NCBI GenBank assembly: GCA_024639515.1
Contig: JAHEIG010000002.1
Span: 1-40,113 of the forward strand
Length of the DNA: 40,113 bases
Reading direction: 5' to 3'
Source of the DNA: Rhodobiaceae bacterium
GTDB taxonomy: Bacteria; Pseudomonadota; Alphaproteobacteria; RS24
Shown in pieces: positions 21,338 to 29,462 of the stretch. The translations under genes were made by a program, and so were the position numbers. The notes below the pieces were generated by a model. It was given only the letters and a program-made list of their open reading frames with translations. It was not told the DNA's origin and did not search any database. Within the stretch, counting starts at the first letter, position 1. Every line of letters starts with the position of its first letter.

Positions 21338-22240
21338 ATGGAGACCAAGCAGCAAAGAGAAATTATCAAACAAGTTCGCACATCGCCGTCATTGGCCGAT
21401 GCCTTTGGGGCACCGCTCATCGCTTGGCCAACCGTTGGCGTGATGCTGTTTTCTTTTATTGGTTTCGCGCTGACCGCCTATGCTTTTCTCAGCGGGTTGC
21501 TACCGGCGTGGATCACCATTCCAGTCAGTGGCTTTTTCGTGTTTTGGAGTTTCACGCCGCTACACGAGGCGGTTCACCGCAATGTCTCTTATATCGGCTG
21601 GCTCAATGATTTGATTGGCAGCCTCTGCGCGCAACTGATGTTGCCGGGCTTTAGTTCGGCGCTTTACCGCTATTTGCACGTTACTCATCACGCTCGCACC
21701 GGCCAGGTCGATGACCCGGATTATAAATTCAACGGCACCGGGCTGCCACAACGGCTGTTAAATTCAGCCTTTCTCGATGTTTTATGGACGCGGTTTTATT
21801 TCGCCAATTGGAACACGCGGCCACGCGGCGAGCGGGCCCGCTTTGCGCTTGGCCTGACACTCTATATTGCGCTGTTTGTCGTCGGCTTTTCGTCGCCTTA
21901 TGCGCTGGAGTTCACCCTTGCCTTTGTCCTGCCCATGTTGCTCGGACGGATTATCACGGTGCATTTATTCGCCACCATTCAGCACAAACAAGGTGTCGAA
22001 CAACGCCACGACCCGCTCAGCGCAACGCTGATGCAAGATGTTTTCTCATCACCTTGGCAGCGTTATTTTATGTTCGGGCAGGCGCAACATCTTATTCACC
22101 ATCTCTATCCAAATTTGCCTTGGTACCAGTACGACCGCGTGTGGCGCCATGCGATGACTCAGTTTCCGGCTGAAAAGATTGGCCATGGTGGCTATGTGAG
22201 CAATGCCGCGCGGCCGTTTGAGCCAAAATCTCAAGCCTGA
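21338..22240 (+). CDS. Membrane fatty-acid desaturase / hydroxylase family protein
   Basis: Three histidine clusters, HEAVH, HVTHH and HLIHH, with hydrophobic segments between them. Confidence 0.85.
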   Translation: METKQQREIIKQVRTSPSLADAFGAPLIAWPTVGVMLFSFIGFALTAYAFLSGLLPAWITIPVSGFFVFWSFTPLHEAVHRNVSYIGWLNDLIGSLCAQLMLPGFSSALYRYLHVTHHARTGQVDDPDYKFNGTGLPQRLLNSAFLDVLWTRFYFANWNTRPRGERARFALGLTLYIALFVVGFSSPYALEFTLAFVLPMLLGRIITVHLFATIQHKQGVEQRHDPLSATLMQDVFSSPWQRYFMFGQAQHLIHHLYPNLPWYQYDRVWRHAMTQFPAEKIGHGGYVSNAARPFEPKSQA

Positions 22241-22348
22241 TAAAGCCACCTAAAAAACCGCTCTTGTCTTTATATATAGGCTGACCTGCCCCCCCCCAAC
22301 CGAACTGACAAAATCCCTCTGCGTGCCGCCGAAAGGTGCATGTTATTA

Positions 22349-22385
22349 ATTATGTCAAAATAACACAATTATGTTTTGACATAAT
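22349..22385. promoter_or_regulatory. 12-bp perfect inverted repeat, candidate operator
   Basis: ATTATGTCAAAA (22349-22360), 13-nt spacer, TTTTGACATAAT (22374-22385); upstream of the ORF at 22427. Confidence 0.6.
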
Positions 22386-22426
22386 GTTAAAGGTAGATTA
22401 TTCCATTAAGACGTAACAAATGTTGA

Positions 22427-23053
22427 GTGTTGCATTCGGAGGGAAGTGATATTTCTGGGTTAAGGTATAAGGCTGCCGCACCAAAAATTCGGCATTGTGT
22501 TTTGTCGCTTGTCATGCTGTCAGCAATCACGCCGGTTTTTGGTTGGGGAATGAAGGACGTTGAGTTACGGACAATTTTCTCTTACCCACTGACAAATAAT
22601 CATCCTTTTGTGAAAACCTACAAAGACCAACCAAATTTTGGAGGCCTGCTGACGGTGATCATTATTGAGGAAAACAAAAACGGCGATGTGTTCGACGCTG
22701 AGACGCTGCAAAAAGTCGGGGACCGGACCCATGGCATTGATTTGGTAACCGGCGTCGACTACGATCAGATTCTTTCTATTGCGGCTGAGAAAGCTCACTA
22801 TTCTGAAGCCTCACCATTTGGCGTCTATAGCCAACCCTTGATTGGCGATCGCCCGCCGGTTACTCAGTCTGAAATTGATGAGCTCCGCCTGCTTATTAAC
22901 AAGGCTCCCAATGCGCGAGCCTTCTTGCTCTCCCAAGACGGCAGTGCGGGGCTCATCAAAACCACCTTTATTGAAAGCCTGGCTGATTATGGCGCTGTGT
23001 TCGATTACGGGCAGCCAATTGTCGAAGCGGCCCATGCGTTGGAAACGACATGA
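22427..23053 (+). pseudogene. N-terminal fragment of an RND/MMPL-superfamily exporter (truncated)
   Basis: N-terminal TM, then IFSYPLTNNHPFVKTYKDQPNFGGLLTVIIIEENKNGDVFDAETLQKVGDRTHGIDLVTGVDYDQILSIAAEKAHY, typical of the first periplasmic loop of predicted RND exporters. The ORF stops before the core TM region. GTG start. Confidence 0.55.
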
Positions 23054-23139
23054 GACGACCAAGTGAAAGATAGCCAACAACTTCAGGTCAATATTTGATA
23101 TTTTGTGGGTAAACCATGTTATTTCAACACTATTTTTTA

Positions 23140-23168
23140 TTGACACTAAAATAAGCCATTCATATTCT
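23140..23168 (+). promoter_or_regulatory. Candidate sigma70-like promoter for the SDR-P450-BVMO genes
   Basis: TTGACA (23140-23145), 17-bp spacer, TATTCT (23163-23168), 48 bp before the SDR ATG, which has an AGGAGGGG RBS. Confidence 0.4.
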
Positions 23169-23215
23169 AGACGAGCAAATCTGCGGAAGATTACCTCTAG
23201 GAGGGGAAAATTAAG

Positions 23216-24037
23216 ATGAGTTATGATTACAAAAATGCCCATTCGTTGGCCGATAAAAAAGTTATTGTTACAGGCGCTGGCGGCAATCTGGGCGCCGAAA
23301 TTTGTCGCGGTTTGACGGCTATGGGCGCCTCTGTGCTGGCGACCGACATCTCAGCCGATAAAGGCATGGCGCTGGTTGAAGAACTGACTGCAGCCGGTGC
23401 CAACGCCAGTTTCCTGCGACATGATGTGACCAATGAAGAGCAGTGGGAGGCCGTTGTCGCGACCGCCATTGACAAAATGGGTGGCCTCAATGGTGTGGTC
23501 AATAATGCCGCCATCGTGCCGATGCAATATCTCGCTGATCTCGACGTTGAAGAGTTCAAGCAGGTGCAAAATGTCAATGTGGCTGGCTCCATGCTGGGCT
23601 GCAAACACGGTTTCCGCGCTATGCGCCCTGAAGGTAGCGCTGGCGGCGGCGGTTCGATCATCAATATGTCATCGGTGATGGGTCTCGCAGGCACCATTGC
23701 GTTGGCCTCTTACAACTCTTCAAAAGGTGCTGTGCGCTTGCTAACTAAATCGGTGGCGGCAGAGTGTGCCATGCTGAAAACTGGCATCCGCTGCAATTCG
23801 ATCCATCCAGGTATTGTCGAGAGTGAAATGGGTTCATTATTTCATGAGCAACTCGTCGACCTCGGCGTTGCGCCAGACATGGCTGCATCAGAAGCTGGCT
23901 TCTTGGCCGGCGTGCCGATGGGTGAGGCGGCCAATGTGACAGACATCGCCAATGGCGCCATTTATCTGATTTCAGACGCAAGTCGCTACGTGACTGGTAC
24001 CGAACTCGTCATCGATGGCGGCTTCTATGCAACTTAA
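23216..24037 (+). CDS. Short-chain dehydrogenase/reductase
   Basis: VIVTGAGGNLGAEI cofactor loop, NNAAIV, SIINMSSVMG, YNSSK catalytic Tyr/Lys, IHPGIVESEM, ELVIDGGF. Confidence 0.92.
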   Translation: MSYDYKNAHSLADKKVIVTGAGGNLGAEICRGLTAMGASVLATDISADKGMALVEELTAAGANASFLRHDVTNEEQWEAVVATAIDKMGGLNGVVNNAAIVPMQYLADLDVEEFKQVQNVNVAGSMLGCKHGFRAMRPEGSAGGGGSIINMSSVMGLAGTIALASYNSSKGAVRLLTKSVAAECAMLKTGIRCNSIHPGIVESEMGSLFHEQLVDLGVAPDMAASEAGFLAGVPMGEAANVTDIANGAIYLISDASRYVTGTELVIDGGFYAT

Positions 24038-24064
24038 GATCGACCGATCAAAAGGAGGAAGTAA

Positions 24065-25342
24065 ATGTTAGAGATTAATGGTAAAGAATTCATTCCAGAT
24101 GATGATTTAATCATTCAGGGGGACGAGTTTTCGGCATGTGATATTGAGCAGCCGGCAGTAATTCGCAATCCCTTTCCGTATTACGATTTGATGCGTGAAA
24201 AACCAATACAGTATGGTGTGCGGGGCTATCCGCCCGGAACAGTGCAGGGCGTCGATGAACCTATCCCTGCGTGGGGCATTTTTCGCTATGATGATGTCAA
24301 ACAAGTATATGCCGACCATAAGACTTTCTCCTCCCAAGACCGCATGCAAGAGGCCTCAGAAGCGCCTTCCATGATGCTTGTGAACCACGATCAACCTGAG
24401 CACACTTTTTTACGCACAGTGGCGCGTCAAGCATTCTCACCGAAACGCGTCGAGCAGGATGTGGCTCCATGGCTAGCTGAAATTTGCCACCATATGTTGG
24501 AAGCGGAAGGGTCTGGAAACGTCGATTTCATGACTAATCTCGCCGCAGACTTGCCGGCACGTTTTATTGCTAAGTTGCTTGGTACGCCGGCAGATGAGTA
24601 CCGAAAAATTCGTCAGTTTGCTGATGCCTACATGGGAACATCCACTCAGACGACAGAAGAAAAGTTGGCAACGAGTATCGAATTTAATGATTACTTCACC
24701 TATCACGTTGAAGAGCGCTACAAACAAATCGAAGCCGGAACAGCTGAGGATAACCTAATGACAGGGTTTATTGTCGCTGAGGGTGACGACGGTAAAAAAC
24801 TGACGCCTGAAGAGGTGAAAAAGTTTTGCATCACGATGGTTGCTGGTGGGGCTGAGTCCAGTGTTTTTCTGCTCGGCAACCAAGTCGTATCGTTTTTAGA
24901 GATGCCTGAGCTTTATCAAAAAATGCGTGAAAACCGATCTTTGATTCGCCCCTTTCTTGAAGAAAATATTCGCCGCACTGGGCCCATTCAACGCTTGTTC
25001 CGTGAATGTTTGGAAGACACGATGATCGGGGGCCAAGAAATTAAACAGGGTGAGTGGGTTTGTGTGTTTAATGGCTCGGGAAATCACGATCCTAGAATGT
25101 TTAAAAACCCATCAGAGTTTATTATGGACCGTCCAAACGTGGGCAAGAACCTGACCTTTGGTCATGGCATACACCATTGCATTGCAGCCCTGGTTGCTCG
25201 CAATGAAGCAGCAGCCATGATGAATGGTATTTTGGATCGATATAAAGCTGTTGAACCCGGTGACGGAGATGTCATTTTCCAAGACCGCAATTTCATTAAT
25301 TATGGACCCTCGACAGTTCCGGTAAATTTCGTACCGGCATAA
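24065..25342 (+). CDS. Cytochrome P450
   Basis: ExxR in EENIRR, heme loop LTFGHGIHHCIAALVAR, I-helix VAGGAESS, HPEHTFLR-like HDQPEHTFLRTVARQAFSPKRV. RBS AAAGGAGG. Confidence 0.92.
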   Translation: MLEINGKEFIPDDDLIIQGDEFSACDIEQPAVIRNPFPYYDLMREKPIQYGVRGYPPGTVQGVDEPIPAWGIFRYDDVKQVYADHKTFSSQDRMQEASEAPSMMLVNHDQPEHTFLRTVARQAFSPKRVEQDVAPWLAEICHHMLEAEGSGNVDFMTNLAADLPARFIAKLLGTPADEYRKIRQFADAYMGTSTQTTEEKLATSIEFNDYFTYHVEERYKQIEAGTAEDNLMTGFIVAEGDDGKKLTPEEVKKFCITMVAGGAESSVFLLGNQVVSFLEMPELYQKMRENRSLIRPFLEENIRRTGPIQRLFRECLEDTMIGGQEIKQGEWVCVFNGSGNHDPRMFKNPSEFIMDRPNVGKNLTFGHGIHHCIAALVARNEAAAMMNGILDRYKAVEPGDGDVIFQDRNFINYGPSTVPVNFVPA

Positions 25343-25374
25343 TTGTGGGCCACCCTTAAAGAAGGTAAAAGTAT

Positions 25375-26985
25375 ATGAGTGATAAAGCAGTAGAACATGT
25401 GGATGTAGTTGTAGTGGGCGCCGGTTTCGCTGGTATTTATGCCGTCTATCGAGCGGGCCAAGACAACCATAGTGTGAAGTGCTTTGAGGCAGGTACCGAA
25501 GTCGGCGGAACGTGGTATTGGAACCGCTATCCCGGTGCGCGCGTTGACATTGAGTGTTTGGAATACTCCTACTCATTCGATGACGAATTGCAGCAAGAAT
25601 GGGAGTGGACGGAACGTTATGCAGGTCAAGATGAGATCCTCAGTTATGCCAAGCATGTCGCCGACAAATACAATTTGCGTGAGCATATGCAGTTTGAGAC
25701 GCGTGTTGTATCGGCCGTTTTTGATGAAGACAGTCAACGTTGGTTGGTGAAAACCAACCGCGGTGACCATGTGTCTGCCAAGTTTTGCTTCATGGCGACT
25801 GGCCTTATCTCAGCGCCGGTCGACCCTGACTTTGAGGGCTTGGACGCCTTCAAAGGTGAGCAGTATATGACCAGCCGTTGGCCGAAGGATGAGATTCAAT
25901 TCGCTGGCAAGCGGGTTGGAGTCATCGGCACCGGCTCCAGTGGTATTCAGGTGATTTCTGAAATCGCTGACAAAGCTGGTGAGCTTTTGGTGTTCCAACG
26001 CACGCCCTCTTATGTCATTCCGCTGCAGAACCACTCGATTGATAAATCGCAGGTGAAGAAAATCAAAGACAAATATGACGAGTTGCGTGATCTCGAAGGC
26101 CAGAGCTTTGGTGGCTTTACCCTAATGCACTCTGATCTGTCGCCATTGCCATCAAAATCGGCCATGGAAGTCAGCGAAGACGAACGTCGCGCTGAATACG
26201 AGGATCGTTGGAAGTCAGGTGGCTTGTCACCTTACTACGCCTATACAGATACGCTGCTCGACGAGGACAGTAATGCGACATTAGCAGACTTTGCCCGAAA
26301 AAAAATCCGCGAGCGTGTGAATGACCCTGTGGTGGCCGAGAAGCTGTCGCCCGATTATCACATTCTGACCCGCCGCTTGTCGCCGGAAACCAACTTCCTT
26401 GAAGCGTTTAACCGCGATAACGTGGATTTGGTGGATCTGAAAGAAAAGCCGATTCAGCGCTTTACTGAAAACGGTATTATTGTCGGCGATGAAGAAATCG
26501 CCCTCGATATCGTCATCTTCGCCACCGGCTTTGACGTGATGACAGGGGCCATGGACCGGATTGACATTCGCGGCCGTGAGTCACAATCGCTGAAGGCACG
26601 TTGGCAAGAAGGTTTGACCAGCTATCTCGGCATGATGACGCGCGGGTTTCCGAACTTTTTCTGGCTCAATGGCCCACATAGTCAGTTCTACAATCCGATT
26701 TTGCTGGCCGAGTTCCAGTGCGATTTGATTTTCGATGCGCTGACTCAAATGGAAGCTGAAGGTAAGAAGTCGCTAGAAGCGACCGACGAAAACGAAAAAG
26801 CCTGGGTCGAACTGACCAATCAGATTGGGAATATGACGTTGTTCCCGAAATCTAACAACTATTACATGGGCGATAATATTCCGGGCAAGCCACGCCAAAC
26901 GGTATTCTTCATGGGCGGGTTCCCCATGTATCGCGAGCAGTGCTTGGCCGCCTTTGATGACCTAGGCGCCTTTGATGTGGTTTAG
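25375..26985 (+). CDS. Flavin-containing monooxygenase, class I Baeyer-Villiger-type
   Basis: GAGFAGIYAVYR, GGTWYWNRYPGARVDIE, FKGEQYMTSRWP (variant fingerprint), GTGSSGIQVISEI, LDIVIFATGFD. Confidence 0.9.
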   Translation: MSDKAVEHVDVVVVGAGFAGIYAVYRAGQDNHSVKCFEAGTEVGGTWYWNRYPGARVDIECLEYSYSFDDELQQEWEWTERYAGQDEILSYAKHVADKYNLREHMQFETRVVSAVFDEDSQRWLVKTNRGDHVSAKFCFMATGLISAPVDPDFEGLDAFKGEQYMTSRWPKDEIQFAGKRVGVIGTGSSGIQVISEIADKAGELLVFQRTPSYVIPLQNHSIDKSQVKKIKDKYDELRDLEGQSFGGFTLMHSDLSPLPSKSAMEVSEDERRAEYEDRWKSGGLSPYYAYTDTLLDEDSNATLADFARKKIRERVNDPVVAEKLSPDYHILTRRLSPETNFLEAFNRDNVDLVDLKEKPIQRFTENGIIVGDEEIALDIVIFATGFDVMTGAMDRIDIRGRESQSLKARWQEGLTSYLGMMTRGFPNFFWLNGPHSQFYNPILLAEFQCDLIFDALTQMEAEGKKSLEATDENEKAWVELTNQIGNMTLFPKSNNYYMGDNIPGKPRQTVFFMGGFPMYREQCLAAFDDLGAFDVV

Positions 26986-27021
26986 TGAGGCCGCGCTGTA
27001 ATTTATCTTCAGGAGATTGAA

Positions 27022-27477
27022 ATGAGCGATAAGGAACTGAAAAGTAGCTGGTTGTGCAGCATTGACATTGAGTTTGATGCGCCAACCGTTGCGACCACCT
27101 CATTAGTTGTCATTAATGTCAGCAAAATGAACTTGGAAGGCCCACGTTTGAAAGCCAAAGGCATTATGCCTTCTGGTGACTGGGCGCAAATTCAGGACAA
27201 TGGCAATTGGAAGGTTGACGCCCGTCTGGCTTTTGAGACAGATGATGGCGAGACAATTTATTGCTATTATCAAGGCGTTGTTAGGATGACTGAAGAACTG
27301 AATGAGCGCTTTGCCAATGGCGAAACGCTGACCAGTGACGACATCTATATTGCCACCTCGCCAAACTTCTGGACGGCGTCTGAGAAATATGCGTGGGTCA
27401 ATGACATCATCTCTGTTGGTCGAGCGGCCAGTTTTGGTGGCGGTAAATTGACATACGATTTATACGAAATACTGTAA
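27022..27477 (+). CDS. DUF3237-like protein
   Basis: GPRLKAKGIMPSGDWAQIQDNGNWKVDARLAFETDDGETIYCYYQGVVR...YIATSPNFWTASEKYAWVNDIISVG matches my recollection of the DUF3237 pattern. RBS CAGGAG. Confidence 0.7.
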   Translation: MSDKELKSSWLCSIDIEFDAPTVATTSLVVINVSKMNLEGPRLKAKGIMPSGDWAQIQDNGNWKVDARLAFETDDGETIYCYYQGVVRMTEELNERFANGETLTSDDIYIATSPNFWTASEKYAWVNDIISVGRAASFGGGKLTYDLYEIL

Positions 27478-27550
27478 TAAACAGATCCTCACAATTTTCT
27501 ATTGTCGGCACCAGGGACGGCGATTGATCTATATATTTTGGAGACCGAAA

Positions 27551-27865
27551 ATGAAAATCCATGTCACAGACCGTGATGGTAACGAACACACAGTCGAAGG
27601 CCAAGCTGGAGACAATCTGATGCTACCTCTGCATGCCGCCGACTTGGTAGAGGCAACTTGTAGCGGGTCATGCTCTTGCGCAACCTGCCACGTTTTTGTC
27701 GATGCAGCTTGTTTGGACAAATTAGCCCCAGCCGAAGCGACTGAAATTGACATGCTGGACTTTATCATGCTGGCGCAATCAGACAGCCGCTTGGCTTGTC
27801 AGGTGCATTTGACGGAAGACACACCTGATCTGAGGGTAACGATTGCCCCTGAAGAGGGCTTCTAA
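27551..27865 (+). CDS. [2Fe-2S] ferredoxin, adrenodoxin/putidaredoxin type
   Basis: EATCSGSCSCATCHVFVD (C-x5-C-x2-C) plus distal RLACQVHL cysteine. Confidence 0.92.
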   Translation: MKIHVTDRDGNEHTVEGQAGDNLMLPLHAADLVEATCSGSCSCATCHVFVDAACLDKLAPAEATEIDMLDFIMLAQSDSRLACQVHLTEDTPDLRVTIAPEEGF

Positions 27866-27887
27866 GCCACTCATCATCCGAGCCTAA

Positions 27888-29072
27888 TCATTTGATCATA
27901 TTAAATGGTTCCATGTCACGGAACGGGCCCGGATATTTCTTGAAGATTTCATGCGTTCGTTTGAAGATGTAGACAACCATGTCGATTTCTTCCTGGCTTA
28001 ATTGCTCAATCACTTGCTGTAGGAAATGCTCGCCATTATCGAGCATTTCATCAATCGTCGCCTGGCCTTTGCGTGTCAATCGGATGATTTTTTCGCGCCC
28101 TGATTCTGGATGCTCGGTAATCGTCAGCAGATTAAGCGGCGCATCGGTTAGCGAGCGGATGGCCTTCGACACGGATGAGCTGGTAATCTCCAGCCAATTT
28201 TGCAGCGTGCGCTCAATCAATTTGCGCGACATTTGCTGGCCATCAATGCCTTGAGCCGCAATCGTCCATAGAATGATCACCTGCTGGCGGTTCAGCGATG
28301 CGGCACTGCGCAAGGCCGCCTCAACGCGGTTGCCGGCCTTATAGTGGATGGGGAAAAAGATATTCAAATGCATTAGCGGCGCATATTCGCGCGGGATATG
28401 CGGCAACTCGCCCCAATCGTAACTGCGATCAAGAAACTTATCGGCTAGCGGGTGCTGCAAAAATGCATCCGGGGTTACGCTTTCTTGCATTAATTCGCCT
28501 CGATCGCGGCGTTCGGCGTCAATCAGTCCGCTAAACAGCGCGTTGACTTTCGAATAAATATATAAAGACACATCCGGCTCGCCATCCCAACGGGCCATAT
28601 TATCGAGAAACCAAGCACACATAGATGAGCCGTTTTGCACCATGGCATGCACGAACTCTTCGCCGCGCGGGGTTAAAGAGACCAGTTTCTCGCGCGCCGA
28701 TTGGGGGTGTTCCTGAATAGTAATCAGACCCAGTGGCGGTTTAGCAATGGCCCGGATGGCTTTAGAAATCGCGCTGCTGCTAATGTCATACCAGCCGGTC
28801 ATGACGTTCTCGATATATTTGCGGCGCATCGAACGCCCGTTTATGCCTTCTGAGCGGATGGTCCAAAGCACAGCCACTTGATGACGATTAAGCGTGTCGA
28901 AGGTACGAAGCGTATCATTCACCTTCATGCCCACAATAAAGTGGATGCGGAAGAAAAGATTGAGCAGCGTGCGGGCAGCCTCATCGCGTGGGCAAGGTGA
29001 GATGTCGACACTGGCTATCGTATAATTCTTGGACAAGGCTTTAGATTCCTTCTGAGACTTGGGTCTAAACAT
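27888..29072 (-). CDS. Tandem-duplicated MarR-type winged-helix regulator
   Basis: Two related halves: NRHQVAVLWTIRSEGINGRSM...ISSSAISKAIRAIAKPPLGLITIQEHPQSAREKLVSLTPRGEEF and NRQQVIILWTIAAQGIDGQQM...ITSSSVSKAIRSLTDAPLNLLTITEHPESGREKIIRLTRKGQAT. Confidence 0.85.
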   Translation of the reverse strand: MFRPKSQKESKALSKNYTIASVDISPCPRDEAARTLLNLFFRIHFIVGMKVNDTLRTFDTLNRHQVAVLWTIRSEGINGRSMRRKYIENVMTGWYDISSSAISKAIRAIAKPPLGLITIQEHPQSAREKLVSLTPRGEEFVHAMVQNGSSMCAWFLDNMARWDGEPDVSLYIYSKVNALFSGLIDAERRDRGELMQESVTPDAFLQHPLADKFLDRSYDWGELPHIPREYAPLMHLNIFFPIHYKAGNRVEAALRSAASLNRQQVIILWTIAAQGIDGQQMSRKLIERTLQNWLEITSSSVSKAIRSLTDAPLNLLTITEHPESGREKIIRLTRKGQATIDEMLDNGEHFLQQVIEQLSQEEIDMVVYIFKRTHEIFKKYPGPFRDMEPFNMIK

Positions 29073-29462
29073 ATCGAGCGCCGTTTTCTATATCAAGTAT
29101 ACATATCTGTTTCCAAATAATAAGGTTTCTGAGAGACATAAATGGCTTATTTTGCCAAAATCGATGGAGACCCGTGGAATTGTTACCGACGCGGCGATAT
29201 TTTCCGCTCCTTTGGAGGTGCCTTCTCGCTATAGGACAAAGACGGTAAGCAATTTATGGATCGAAAACACTTTTATTGGTCATGACGCACCTGAATGCGC
29301 ATAATGTGCAAACCAATCAGGTAACACGCATAGAGCAACTGCGGCAAGTGGTCGGCGGATAACGGACAACAGTCAATGAGCAAAACCTCTATGACCGCTT
29401 CCTGACCCGCACGGCACTGCCGCGCCTTGGTAGTTAGATGTCTGATTTAGACGTTTTGGCAG

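Noticed and set aside
22289-22297. C9 homopolymer between the desaturase and the exporter fragment
   Set aside because: Could be phase-variable or an assembly artefact, but it lies outside coding sequence and has no supporting structure.
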